Shown: positions 10,341 to 21,840, counted from the stretch's first letter. The stretch: DNA of 64,000 nt from Hydrangea macrophylla (GCA_033977485.1 CM066997.1:72758634-72822633); one strand, 5' to 3'. Notes: generated by a model not told the origin, from the sequence alone. Made by a program: numbers and translations.

Positions 10341-11915
10341 TCAGGTTGGTGTTGTCCTTATCTTCTCTCTTGCAACTTGAATCTTCTTGCTGGTCATTAA
10401 ATAAGGTTGTATCCAAGGAATTCTTCATCTTTGATCTACGCTTGACATATCGACAACTAGCACCGTCTTTAGTATAGGGTATCGAATGTTGTTATGCCTA
10501 TACTCGACTTCGTTGTAGTAGGTGATCGTTGTCAGCGATACATGAGTTTCTATATACTTCTGCTCTTCCTGTACCATGAGTCTTCATAGTTGATGATGTA
10601 AGCTTCTCCACATGCTTTTTCATTACTAGATCTACGCGTCTGGACTAGCTGCTACTAACTTTTGACAAGTCCCGGATCATTGCTTCGTTTACACTGGTGG
10701 GGTCGACTTCTAAGGGAGACAGGTTGGTCGATCTTCCTGCCTGACTTCGGATTACTTGAGATGATTCAATCATGGTAGTTGTTGAGAAGATCTTCATGTG
10801 CCTCGCGCATGTCTTGTCTAGTCAAAGCTTGTTATCTTTTATCTTTAGGTCTCAACTGTGCTTCCATTCCACTAACATGTGAGGTCATGCCCCTAATAGG
10901 TGACTTAAGGCAACGATGAAATCTTATCCTTAATCTCCCTAGAATTCTTAAGTCGTGGACTATACCAAGATATGATGAGTAATCTCAGAACAGATGGTGA
11001 GTTTCTAAAGACAGATCGTAAAGATTAAAAGATAGTACAATAACTAACCGAACATCATAAGTCTATCAGAGTATAAATTAAGAGATAATTCATTTCATAA
11101 TTCAAGTAGTCCAAATGAGGTCTTACTATAAAAGAATGAAGTTGAATCTCAAAAGGCATATGAGCACCTACAAACATAAGTACAATAGTAGCAGGGATAT
11201 GATCCATTCAGTATTAGAATGTAAATCTAACAGTGATCGAATGACCGATTACAATAGACGTGATGGGAACATTTCAAGATTTGCATGTAATAACATAATT
11301 GACAGCGTAAGGTTTTCAATATATGAAATAAGAATTGAGTGTTCTCATAAGTGAAATAGTCTAAATGAAACCTTACTAAAATAAGTATGAGGAGAAATGA
11401 TGAAATAGAGATCAAAACATACCTACAAGGAGCGCAAGGTTGCTGAGTTCATAGTGTGAAAAAAGGCACATAACTCATTTAGAAGTTATTTCAAAGGTAA
11501 TGATCATGCAAGAATTTGTTCAATGAATAAGAAGTTCAATGGAATGAACTCACAGTAATAGCAATTGAGCTCAATCTTGAATGGATTATAAGTAGTCAAG
11601 ATGGTAAAGTATACTTAAAGAATGATGACTGAAGAAATTGTCCAAAGTTCAAGGAATTCGAATTTGCTCACAAGGAATGGTATTACAATAACCATTTGTA
11701 AAAACTGAAAACACTTACCGAATATATGAAGAGCTCATTTACAAGGAATGGGAAAAAGAAGGCATAGATGTACTCATAAAGGGTCGAATAAGTATAAAGA
11801 ATACGATTACTCAATACAGTTCTCGTCCAAAATCTTTACGGTAAGGCTCACTCCTGGCTTATCATCTGCAACGGTTCCTTGGTGACTCAGCATTGCTTTT
11901 ACTAGGTTCATCTAC
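10341..11915. other. Intergenic or unrecognised decayed element sequence
   Basis: Only short frames are present and none shows a domain I recognise. By position the left part (10341-10900) probably continues the minus-strand gypsy pol, because short minus-frame pieces run on from the integrase tail. The AT-rich right part (10950-11915) shows nothing I can name. Confidence 0.5.
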
Positions 11916-12588
11916 TGACATGACAGAGATTGTGCGTGCTCTTAAGAGTACGTCCAAGTGTAGACGGTCATATCGAGTATAAATTAGAAAGGCCAGGTAG
12001 TATCCCAAGGAACGGAAATTGGGGATAAAAGATTCTAGATTGAGACCTAAATAGAAATAAACGATGATTTCTTGTAGGTGGAGGTTCTAGCGATCCTACT
12101 ATATTCATAGATTAACTTAATTAATTTAAATTGAGTAGCAACTAAATTAAACAAAAATAAGAAATGTGCTTTAAACTATGTATGAAAAGGTGTTGGGAAT
12201 ATATGAATCCACATTGTGCTAACCACTACCATGTTATAGCATCTCGTACGGATGGGGCTTTACCTTTTTAGCAATCCATATTTAGAAATTGAATAAGTTT
12301 AGAAATCTAGACACCAGCCATGTAAATTGTTCATGACTAGTGATTTGAATAACTTTCCTTTCTATAATGAGCGGAAATAATCACTATTTAAAACCTTGAA
12401 CTATGATGAACAAATCAAGTATGAAATATTCGATGTGTTAATCACATTTGTTCATTGATTTAAGTAGTCTAAGGGCTTATATTTCAAAATCTGTTTGCAA
12501 TTTGAACTTAGAAGGTCAATTTGGGTTAAGTTCTTGAAATAACAGTCACTGGAATGCTATAAAAGTTCTGCACAAGACATAAACCTAC

Positions 12589-12710
12589 CAATCGATTTCC
12601 ATAGACAATAATCGATTGGCCTGGAATGTCCTCCAATCGATTGGTGTAAGATACCAATCGATTAGCTTTGAGTTAGTGGCAATCGATTGGGCTCTATGTC
12701 CAATCGATTG
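12589..12710. repeat. Cluster of CAATCGATTG palindromes (C)
   Basis: Six copies start at 12589, 12609, 12634, 12655, 12680 and 12701 (steps 20, 25, 21, 25, 21). The first, second and fourth have one changed base. The allelic cluster in the other LTR (37345-37466) has the same six positions and steps but different changes. In minus sense it lies about 380-500 bp downstream of the TATA box. Confidence 0.95.
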
Positions 12711-13089
12711 TCTCTGACTTCTCTTCGGGGACATGGTAGTGGTTGGGTAACAATGCTTTATCACACTGTTCCCAATCAGGATTCTACTCTAGCCAATTAG
12801 TAGGTGCAAAAACATATATAACTTGAGATATGCCGATAATAATAAATCTAAATATGGATTTAATGAAATTGGTATTACAATGGAAATTCAACACAACAAG
12901 AACTAGAATAAAACTATAACCAGAAAATTTAGAATAACAAAACTAAATAAATGAGAGCTGAATGGTACTAGGAAACCTGACTACAGATCTTCAAACTTTA
13001 GCAATAGTTTGTGAAAAGTGAAGAAACTCTAGTTTATCCTACCAAAACATACAAGAATGAGCCAACCCTTGACTCCCCTCACTCACACC

Positions 13090-13097
13090 TATTTATA
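13090..13097 (-). promoter_or_regulatory. TATA box of the Athila 3' LTR
   Basis: The minus strand reads TATAAATA followed by GGTGTGAGTGAGGGG. The matching box in the 5' LTR is at 37848-37855. Confidence 0.65.
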
Positions 13098-13215
13098 CTA
13101 TAATACCCACGAGCTAGGGACGTCCAGGTTCATTCTATAATGGATGGTCATCGCACAAATTTAGGATATGCTAAGAATTTGCTCCATTAAATAGGTTTGA
13201 CTACACAGTCCTGAC

Positions 13216-13312
13216 CAATGGATTGGTATTTGTGTCAATCGATTGCTTATGAATAGCAATCGATTGGTTTTGAGGAGATGGCAATCGATTGCCAAAAGAT
13301 GGCAATCGATTG
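13216..13312. repeat. Cluster of CAATCGATTG palindromes (D)
   Basis: Five copies start at 13216 (one change), 13236, 13257, 13282 and 13303 (steps 20, 21, 25, 21). In minus sense the cluster lies about 120-220 bp upstream of the TATA box. The allelic cluster in the 5' LTR (50963-51037) has four copies, so units have been gained or lost since insertion. Confidence 0.95.
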
Positions 13313-13557
13313 GGGCCTTGTTTGAATTTTGAAATGTCCTTCTTGTTCCTTAAGCTATCCCTTTTCAACCTGTTGTTCGTTCCAGCTTCAGAACCTGCAT
13401 ATAATAGTACTAAACACAACCACATACCACGAAAATATATCTATGTGTAAAGAGACAGATTAAAATACAAATGCAAGTAAAACTCAAGATCTAGGGCTAA
13501 GATTGACTGATACTACTCTTTATTGGGCCGATATTCTACAAATATCATCCCTCATCA

Positions 13558-14100
13558 CGACCCCCAACTAGCGCATTGCTAGTCTCTAGTAATGAAGCAT
13601 AATTATAACCAACTAAGACATGCAACAACCGACATTACTGTTTTATTAAACTAAAACAAAAGAGAAATCCTAACTCACTGTTGCAAGAATCGCGGCTGCA
13701 TTTAGCGTATGCAACAAGCCTTTAAACTCCTAGGGTCCCCCTAGTGGACGATTTGTGTCTCGTGAGGGTTTATAGCGAATGTACCCACAAAATTCATGTG
13801 CTAAACTTTCTGAACTTTCTAAGAAATATCTCTCTCCTACGTGCTAAAAATCATGCTCAACATAGACATTATTGTGCTATAGAATTAACATGTTATGAAG
13901 CAGTTGTTCTAGTTAAAATTTCATTCATAACCTTTATATATTCTTGGGTATTTTCCAGATTAAACTTTACTCTTTTCATTTACCCAATCCTCTAACATTT
14001 TTTTTTCAACTCACCAATTCTCTTCTTTTTCTCTCATTTTTATATAGCTCTTTTTCTCTTTCTTTTTTGTTTAACTTACTTCTTCTTTTCCTCCTTTAGC
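13558..14100 (-). mobile_element. Athila 3' non-coding region
   Basis: This stretch separates the polypurine tract from the inserted gypsy element. It is T-rich on the plus strand and has no frame with a recognisable domain. Athila elements often carry a long region, sometimes with an env-like ORF, between integrase and the 3' LTR. I see no such ORF here, and part may have been deleted with the insertion. Confidence 0.45.
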
Positions 14101-14120
14101 AACCAACACAAACCAATCAC

Positions 14121-14770
14121 ATGCTTAAACTCTATATAGCTGTACAATTTCAGGTAAAAGCATTGAGTTATGATAGGTGGATGGGAGATATAACTGTAAC
14201 CGAATATACTTCCAAGTACAATGCTTTGTTGAGATTTGGAAAGGGTTTCGTGCCAGAAGAGGAAGATAGGGCAAGGAAATTCGAAGAGGGTTTATGGGAA
14301 AATATTCATCTAAGGGTGGAAACCTACGAACATTCGACTGTGGCAACAGTACAACAAACGGTGCTAGTGGCCGAGAGTGGAATGGAAAGGTCGAGGCAGA
14401 ATTAGCACGGTAAACGAAGCAATGAGAGTGGGGATAGGAATCAAGGCGGATCTTTCAAGAGGCTCTGGTTCTAGTTTCAGTGATTTCAAGAGAACGCCAA
14501 GTAACATACCGTTGTGTTCACTTTGCAACCGAGCACACTCAGGCCGATGTTTCATGACCAAACCCCAGAATAGGAACCAAGGCGGGGGTAGTACTAATTC
14601 AACACTCGACATGAGAGGCAAGTGTTATGATTGTGGAATATTTGGGCACCAAGCCAAGGATTGCCTAAGGAAGCATCCTCAGCAAGGAGCTAGTTCTATG
14701 GCTTCTAATGGGTCGAAGCCTAGACAATCCAATGACGGGGGACAAAGGACTGAACAACGTCAAGGAAGAG
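14121..14770 (+). pseudogene. Gag C-terminal part of a chromodomain (Tekay-type) gypsy element
   Basis: The first recognisable residues (WMGDITVTEYTSKYNALLRF, about 14178-14237) belong to the middle of a retrotransposon Gag domain. The N-terminal half of Gag and the 5' LTR are missing, so the element is cut at roughly 14100-14170. A frame change near 14390 moves to the frame that carries [14 protein letters not shown] (about 14623-14665), a CCHC zinc knuckle that binds the element RNA. Low-complexity Ser/Gln/Gly residues follow and lead into the protease without a stop. Confidence 0.85.
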
Positions 14771-15828
14771 CATATCAGATGAACCCAGGAGATATGACTG
14801 CTTCAGAGACAGTAGTCTCAGGTATGGTGCTTGTATGTTCACACTTTGCATGCATACTTGTCGACTCAGGATCTACGAATTCATTTGTATCGCATGCTTT
14901 TGTTGAAGATTTGAATGTTGAATCGACACCGTTAGGATATGAATTGTCTATTGCTATGCCACTTAGTAAATCAATAATGACGTCTACTATATATAAGAAT
15001 TGTGAGATCCAACTAGGCAAGAAGTTGATGACCGTAGACCTTATACTGATTGTGGTGAACCATTTCGATGTGATACTGGGAATGGATTGGTTAGCTCTTA
15101 ACCAAGCCACAATAGACTATGAACGGAAAGAGGTTAATTTTTTATCACCGGTTTATGGGAACTTTTGTTTCCAAGGGAGTGGAGTTATACCGCCGCCGTA
15201 TTTGATTTCAGCTATCCGAGCGGGAAGGTTATTGAAAGAGGGATGTCAAGAATTCCTATGTTCAGTGACTGATGTCTCAGCGACCAAATTAAAAGTAGAA
15301 GACATTCTGATAGTTCAAGAATATCCAGATGTATTTCCTGATGACCTACCAGATGTTCTTATTGAGAGAGAGGTTGAGTTCACTATTGAGGTTATGCCAG
15401 ACTCAAGACCCGTATCAAAGGCACCGTATAGAATAGCACCCATAGAATTGAAAGAGTTGAAAATCCAACTACAAGAGCTACTTGACAAGGGTTTCATTCG
15501 ACCAAGTATTTCGCCGTGGGGAGCTCCAGTGTTGTTTGTAAAGAAGAAAGATGGTTCAATACGTATGTGCATCGACTACCGAGAGTTGAACAAGTTGACA
15601 ATTAAGAACAAATATCCATTGCCGATAATTGATGATCTATTTGATCAACTTCGTGGGGCTCAAGTATTTTCGAAGATAGATTTAAGATCGGGTTACCATC
15701 AGTTAAAAGTGAAGGCCGAAGACGTCGAGAAAACTGCTTTCAGAACGCGCTACGGACATTATGAGTTCTTAGTCATGCCGTTTGGAGTTACAAATGCACC
15801 AGCCGCATTCATGGATCTTATGAGCTGA
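14377..15828 (+). pseudogene. Retropepsin and RT of the Tekay-type gypsy element
   Basis: A 483-residue frame holds the CCHC knuckle, the retropepsin active site [14 protein letters not shown] (about 14860-14900), [13 protein letters not shown] (about 15060-15100), the RT lead-in, [19 protein letters not shown] and [13 protein letters not shown] with the first catalytic Asp. It ends at TGA 15826-15828 just before VIVFIDDILIYS, which holds the D-D pair (about 15856-15890). The TGA is consistent with one C-to-T change of a CGA codon. The element is otherwise well kept, so the stop is probably recent. Confidence 0.9.
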
Positions 15829-16880
15829 GTCTTTAATGACTATCTTGATGACTTTGTAATAGTGTTCATCGACGATATTCTTATCTATTCACCGAGTGAG
15901 ATAGAACACGAGAATCACTTGAGGTTGATACTTCAGAGATTGCGAGAGAAGCAATTATTTGGTAAATTCAAGAAATATGAATTTTGGTTACCTAGTATTA
16001 CTTTTCTTGGTCACGTGATTGACAAGAATGGAGTTTCAGTTGATCCTCACAATGTAGAAGCTGTATCAAATTGGCAAAGACAGACATTTGTACCTAAAAT
16101 TTGAAGTTTCTTGGGATTAGTAGGATATTACTGCCGTTTTATTGAGCACTTCTCGAAGATTTCTTTACCTATGACCAAGTTGATGAGGAAAGGGATTACC
16201 TTTGAATGGAGTCAAGAATGTGAAGACAGTTTTCAAGAGTTGAAGTCAAGGTTGACAAGGGCACCTATTTTGACAATACCATCTGGAACCAAAGGATTTG
16301 TAATCTATAGTGACGCTTTGCATCAAGGGTTGGGATGTGTGCTTATACAAGGTGGCAAGGTGATTGCTTACGCTTCTAGATAGCTAAAGACACATGAGGT
16401 AAATTATCCGACTCATGATCTTGAATTGGTCGCAGTAATTCATGCTTTGAAAATTTGGAGACATTACTTGTACGGGGAGAAGTGTGAGATATATACAGAT
16501 CACAAGAGTTTGAAATACATTTTCACCCATCGGGATTTGAATATGAGATAAAGAAGATGGTTAGAATTGATGAAGGATTACGATCTTTCGATAGAGTATC
16601 ACCCGGGGAAGGCTAATATGGTAGCATACGCCCTAAGCCGGAAAATGACAAGGAACTTAGCCAACGAACTAACTCAACAAAAAGAATTGGTAAAGGAGAT
16701 GGAACGATTAGAGTTGGATGTAATTCCAGAGACTAGTTGTGGTTTAATGATAGCGATCATAGCACACCCAGATATTATTGATGAGATCAAGAAAGAGCAG
16801 TTTAACAATGTCTACTTATGCAAAATGAGAGATGAAATACCTTTATGAAAGCGACCTGGTTTCGTATTAGAACAAGGAAC
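15829..16880 (+). pseudogene. RT C-terminal part and RNase H of the Tekay-type element
   Basis: Frames continue in phase through stops at about 16102 (TGA), 16381 (TAG), 16549 (TAA) and 16846 (TGA). Each stop fits a single C-to-T change of CGA, CAG or CAA. The RT thumb and connection (VIVFIDDILIYS, SFLGLVGYYCRF) lead to RNase H segments [26 protein letters not shown] and LSIEYHPGKANMVAYALSR. The order and spacing are normal for a chromovirus polyprotein. Confidence 0.9.
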
Positions 16881-16881
16881 G

Positions 16882-17862
16882 TTGAAACTGGAAAATCGAT
16901 TATGTGTACCGAATGTGAAAGGCTTGAAAGGGAGGATTTTAGAAGAATCACATAGTACTCGATATTCAGTACATCCGGGAAGCAACAAAATGTACCAAAA
17001 CTTGAGAGAAAACTTCTGGTGGAAGGGTATGAAGCATGAAGTCACTAAGTTTGTATCTGAATGTTCGGCATGTCAACAGATCAAAGCAGAAAGACAAGTA
17101 CCTACGGGATTCTTACAACCATTACCAGTGTCAGAATGGAAATGGGATGAGATTACAATGGACTTTGTTTCAGGATTTCCACGATCATTCAATAAGAATG
17201 ATAAGATTTGGGTTATAGTTGACCGATTAACAAAGTCAGCTCATTTTCTACCGATCAAGATGACTAAACCGTCCAAGTTAGCAGAATTGTATGTGAGAGA
17301 CATTATAAGATTACATGGGGTACTAGCCGTGATCATATCGGACCATGATAGTAGTTTTACGTCAAGGTTTTGGGGAAGTCTACAGACAGCTATGGGTACG
17401 AAGTTGAGTTTCAGTACTGCATTTCATCCTCAGACCGATGGACATTCGGAGCGTATGATTCAGACATTAGAGGATATGTTACGATTGTGTGTATTGGATT
17501 TTGGGGGTGATTGGGAAAAACACCTACCATTGATTGAATTTGCGTATAATAACGGATTTCAGTCAAGTATTGGTATGACACCATATGAAGCTTTGTATGG
17601 GCGTAAATGTCAATCGCCGGTTTGTTGGACTGAGGTTGGAGAAAGGAAGTTACTAGGACCTGAGCTAATACAGGTGACTACTAAGAAGGTGAAGTTGATT
17701 CAGGAGCAACTTAAAGTAGCTCAGAGCCGTTATAAGAGCTATGCGGACTCTAAACGACGACCGATGAATTTTGAAGTTGGAGATTTCATATACTTACGAG
17801 TATCCCTTCCAAAGGCATTGTACGATTTGGAAAGAGGGGAAAGCTCAATCCAAGATTCATAG
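16882..17862 (+). pseudogene. Integrase of the Tekay-type gypsy element
   Basis: The 326-residue frame has the HHCC zinc finger (HSTRYSVHPG ... CSACQQIKAE), then TMDFVSGFP, ISDHDSSFTSRFWG and HPQTDGHSERMIQTLE. These supply the D, D and E of the catalytic core, all three present. [12 protein letters not shown] follows, and then a one- or two-base frame change near 17835 breaks the link to the chromodomain. The enzyme would insert element DNA into chromatin. Confidence 0.9.
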
Positions 17863-18197
17863 GACCTTTTGAGATTCTAGAGAGGGTAGGTCCAGTAGCT
17901 TACCGATTGGCATTGTCATCAGAATTGGAACATGTACACAATGTATTTCACATATCAATGTTGAGATGATGTATGACAGATGCGAATAAGATCATAGTGC
18001 CAGAACCGTTGCAAATTCAGGGAGACTTGACTTATGTGGAACAACCGGTAGGGATTCTAGATCGAAAGGAACAAGTCTTGAGAACTAAGATAATTTCGAT
18101 GGTAAAAGTATTGTGGCGTAGTCACACGGTGGAAGAAGCTACATGGGAAAATGAGGAAGACATGAGGAATGAGTATCCGTACCTGTTCGACGTATGA
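17835..18197 (+). pseudogene. Integrase C-terminal and chromodomain-like tail
   Basis: After the frame change the text reads [20 protein letters not shown] and [10 protein letters not shown], a TGA (about 17968), and then ILDRKEQVLRTKIISMVKVLWRSHTVEEATWENEEDM. This last piece (about 18050-18165) has the aromatic W and acidic end of a chromodomain-like fold. In chromoviruses this tail steers integration to chromatin. A polypurine tract (GGAGGGGAGAG) lies at 18228-18238. Confidence 0.85.
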
Positions 18198-18750
18198 GGT
18201 ATAAGTTTGGGGACAAACTTCCTTTTTGGAGGGGAGAGTTGTCACACCCGTTCCGGAAAATCTTTGGTTTTTAATGCATAAATTTAATTTCAAGGGTTTT
18301 CAATGTCATTTGAAAATTTGAATGAGGTTGACTGTGGGTCAACGGTAAGGTGTCAGAGAGGACACAGGAACATGTTATTTCATGTTGCATTGGCATGGTT
18401 AAATGACATTTAAATGAATTAAATGTTATTTGAGATATCTGTTATTTCGTGAATAGTGAATTATACTGTGTAATATAATTTTTGGTAATTTTGATATTTT
18501 TATATACTATTTGAGAACTATGGTGAGAATGTTATTGACACGTTAAATAAAAAGGTAGATTGTGTAAAGATTCCACATAATTTAGTTTTCGAACATTATT
18601 TTTGGACTCAAACGAGACTTAGTCGAAAACTTTTGAAATTTATAATTTTCACTCGTAAAGGCATAAAATGGACGTATGTGAAGTTTCAGGAAATTATTAG
18701 ATGGTTGAGAAACTTGCGGGGAGGTAAACACGATTTCTGAGAAGATTTTC

Positions 18751-18758
18751 TATAAATA
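18751..18758 (+). promoter_or_regulatory. TATA box of the Tekay-type LTR
   Basis: TATAAATA is followed by GTGGAGGATAAG, about 510 bp into the LTR. Confidence 0.65.
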
Positions 18759-19339
18759 GTGGAGGATAAGATTTCATTTCTCCAAAGAGTTGGAAAATAT
18801 CTAGAGAGAGGAGAGAGAAAGGAGATTAGTTCCTACGATCTTGCCGACGACAAACGGTAACCGTTCGTCCGTCAGTTTTTCACCAAATTCAAGATTTGAA
18901 CTCGTGAAGGTACGATCTACATTTTGATACTACTTAGGCCATGTTTGGCTAATGTTTATAAAAAGCTAATTTCTAGGAATTTGGGAAAAACATGTATAAA
19001 CTTGTAGGAATCGTCTCAAATTCGAATTCCAACGATTAATTGGCCTCCTAGTCGATCCTTCAAAGTTTGGGGGAAATCGCACGAGGTATGAAGTTCTAAC
19101 TTGTGAAATATAGAGAAATGCATGTTTTATATTTCGACGACGAAATTGAGATCTGGGCAAAATCCATGTGTTAATTGTAGGCCCGTTAATTATACACGCG
19201 CTAAATTGTGAAAAGCATGTCTAAACTTACGCGAGCACGTTGAGTTGTCTATGTGGGTCAAAGGGGGTCTTATACAAATTCATGCCAGAGTAAGCTTCTT
19301 GTTGTTTGAGAATTCTAGTAGCGACGGCTACCGTGCATG

Positions 19340-19430
19340 GTTTAAGGCTTGGACTTGCCAGGGCACGTGGGGGATGTAATGGTTGTAGGCTTGGACTAGC
19401 CATTGACATTGCAAGGCTTGGACTTGCCGC
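19340..19430 (+). repeat. Short repeats GGCTTGGACTTGCC in the LTR
   Basis: The motif AGGCTTGGACT(T/A)GCC appears three times within about 85 bp. It occupies the same part of the LTR as the TACGGTAG repeats at 1456-1760 occupy in the other LTR-like remnant. Confidence 0.75.
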
Positions 19431-19850
19431 TACCGGATGAAGGCGTATTTTTCTCCCTAGAGACTATTGATATGATTTATGAGATTAAAGCATGTTTTGG
19501 CTTATATTGCATTTGTTAGACTTGTGCACTCAGCATATAGCTGAGCAGTGGAGTTTTAATCCATTGCAGGTAAGAAGAAAGACAAGAAGAATCGTAAGGA
19601 GTTAGGCCGAGGAATGCTGGGGAACCACAATTGTATATGTTTTTGTTTTAAATCCTAATCTTGTGTAAGGATTGGTAAATTTCTAAAACGTTGTAATGGA
19701 AACATGGATTAGTTCTGTAGTATGGAAATCTTGTAATTAAAATCCTATAGTTGTATTTTAAAACGTTGCAAGTCAGTGGTGGTTGTGATTATTGTTGATG
19801 TGGAGAAGCATGAGTTGTAATATTTCACACAGGGCTGCCCAGCAGGGGAG

Positions 19851-20098
19851 TAGTCGACTGGACCCTGGATCAGTCGATTGGATTCCGTGGGGTTTAGACA
19901 CTGAAAGTGAATAGTAATAGGAGCAGTCGACTGGACCCTACATCAGTCGACTGGACACTGTGCTATTTTAGCTACTGATCCAAATAGTGACCAATTCAGT
20001 CGACTGGGTCCCCTAATCAGTCGACTAGACACTTGATGAGAAATGTGGGTTTTGGTTTCTGCCAGGCACAGTCAACTGGACCCTAGCACAGTCGACTG
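19851..20098. repeat. Four pairs of CAGTCGACTG palindromes (G)
   Basis: Copies start at 19851 and 19871, 19924 and 19944, 19997 and 20018, and 20069 and 20089. Members of a pair are 20 or 21 bp apart, and pairs repeat every 72-73 bp. Five of the eight are perfect CAGTCGACTG or differ at an outer base only; the others have one change. The first member is usually followed by GGACCC or GGGTCCC. The cluster lies in the last 430 bp of the LTR. Confidence 0.95.
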
Positions 20099-20280
20099 GA
20101 CCTCTGTTTCCAAAACTGTGTTCCTTTGGACAGGTTTCAAATGAACAAAACTTTTTATAACTCTAATTTTAATGAATTTTAATAATGTTTTCCGCTGCTA
20201 TTTGACTTTAATGGAACTGGATAAGCCTTGATGGCGTGCCTCGTGTCCTATTTGCGCGCATAGCGGGATGGGTCGTGACA

Positions 20281-21070
20281 GCCACCCTCATGGATATTGA
20301 AGTTCAAAAAACATGTAGCCCAATCTGCTTTATGCTCCAATTCCACTGGTAGATGGCAGGCCTTTCCGTATACTAATCTGTAGGGACACATTCCTAGATT
20401 GGTCTTATACACCATTTTGTACGCCCAAAAAGCATCATTAAGCATGAAGACCAGTCCTTTCTATTTACATTACTGTCTTCGCTAGAATGTGCTTAATCTT
20501 CCAATTAGCCAGCTTTGCCTATCCTTAGATTACGGGTGATATGAAAGAGCGAAATTGTGGTTTACCCCGTATTTTTTCATTAATAACTCAAAAGGTCGAT
20601 TGCAAACATGGGTTTCACGATCACTGATCATTGCTTTGGGTGTTCCAAATCTAGAAAGGATATTTTCTTTTAAAAATGTGATCACAGTTTGGTGATCATT
20701 CTTTCTTGTTGGAACAGCCTCCACCCATTTGGACACGTACTATATCGCCAATAGAATGTATTCACAATGAGAGGATGGCGGGAATGGTCCCATAAAATCG
20801 ATGCCCCAACAGTCAAAAATTTCAATAGTAATAATCGGGGTCGTCGACATCTCGTTTCTTCTGGTTGGGCTGCCTAACATTTGGCATCTAGCATAGGTCT
20901 TGTAGAAAGCATATGCATCTTTAAAATTGATGGCCAGTAAAATCCACTGCTGAACATCTTTTGGGCTATCTTCTGGGATAAAAAGTAACCACTGTAGGCT
21001 TCTGAGTGGCAGGAAACCAGAATGTGAGATGTCCTCCTCTGGGACACATACCTAGTCACTTGATCCGCAC
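20281..21070 (-). pseudogene. Athila-type integrase (decayed)
   Basis: Minus-strand pieces, in order from right to left, are SGFYWPSILK (zinc-finger side, about 20950), YVSKWVEAVPT-like text with ILSRFGTPKAMISDRETHV (about 20640-20590) and NDAFWAYKMVYKTNLGMCPYRLVYGKACHLPVELEHKADW (split: NDAFWAYKMVYKTNLG and CHLPVELEHKADW, about 20440-20320). This is the catalytic core and C-terminal region of an Athila integrase. Stops and frame changes are many. The reading is interrupted at 20281 by the inserted LTR. Confidence 0.85.
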
Positions 21071-21840
21071 AGTACTTGAATTAGTATGGATCATCAAAAT
21101 AGAACTATCGGGTGATGGACAAAAACCTTTTTCTATCAGGAGTAGACTAATGAGACAGAGTCTCTCCTATTGCCAAGTAATTAATAATATTTGCATACCA
21201 GGGCAGAGCGGTTGCAACAAATAACTGTTCATCCTGAAAAGAGTCATGGATCAGAGTAGCTTGTGAGGAATTATCCTAAAAAGTCAGCGGGAAACATGAT
21301 CAGCCACAACGTTCTCTACTCCCTTCTTATCCTTCATGATCAGATCAAATTCTTGAAGTAAGAGAACCCAATGTATTAGTCATTGCTTTGTATCTTTCTT
21401 TGATAGAAGATACTTTAATGCAGCATGATCAGTAAAGTAGATAATCTGTGAGCCGATAAGATACTATCTTAATTTTTCCAAGGCAAAGATGATTGTTAGT
21501 AACTCCTTTTCGGTGGTAGAGTAGTTTATCTGAACTCCATCAAGAGTCCGGCTAGCGTAGTAGATAATAGAAGGCTTTTTATCTTTTCATTGTCCCAATA
21601 TAGTTCCGATCTCAGTGTCACTGGCATTACACATCAGCTCAAATAGGAGGCTCCAATCTGGAGATTGCATGATAGGAGTTGTGGTAAGGTGATGTTTAAG
21701 TCTATCAAAGTATTCTTGGCATTCGTTGGTCCATTCGAATGGAATGTCTTTTGCCAAAAGTTGACACAATGGTCTGGACACAGTGCTAAAATCCTTAATG
21801 AATCTCCAATAAAAACTAGCATGACCTAGGAACAACCGTA
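21071..21840 (-). pseudogene. Athila-type RNase H region (decayed)
   Basis: On the minus strand FLGHASFYWRFIKDFSTVSR and LLFELMCNASDTEIGTILGQ (21835-21587) are the RT connection and the first RNase H strand. The rest, down to the integrase finger, survives as short pieces. It lies between RT and integrase as expected. Confidence 0.8.

Larger units (their letters stand above)
11916..13557 (-). mobile_element. Athila-type 3' LTR (minus orientation)
   Basis: The plus-strand text runs from TGACATGACAGAGATTG to CCCTCATCA. It is matched along its length by 36668-37868 joined to 50858-51282. The pair flanks a minus-strand Athila gag-pol, so this left copy is the 3' LTR. Length is 1642 bp. It holds a TATA box (13090-13097, minus) and two palindrome clusters, one on each side of that box. 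Next to its right end the minus strand has AGTTGGGGGTCG, a polypurine-tract candidate. The flank TCTAC on the left does not match CGACT at the far end of the element, so no target duplication is visible. Confidence 0.85.
18240..20280 (+). mobile_element. 3' LTR of the Tekay-type gypsy element
   Basis: The LTR starts TGTCACACCC right after the polypurine tract and ends GGGTCGTGACA; the ends TGTCAC and GTGACA are inverted repeats. Length is 2041 bp. It has a TATA box at 18751-18758, a small repeated block at 19340-19430 and eight CAGTCGACTG-type palindromes at 19851-20098. The 5' LTR is absent. Athila integrase sequence resumes directly at 20281, so this is the true right edge of the insertion. 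Confidence 0.9.
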
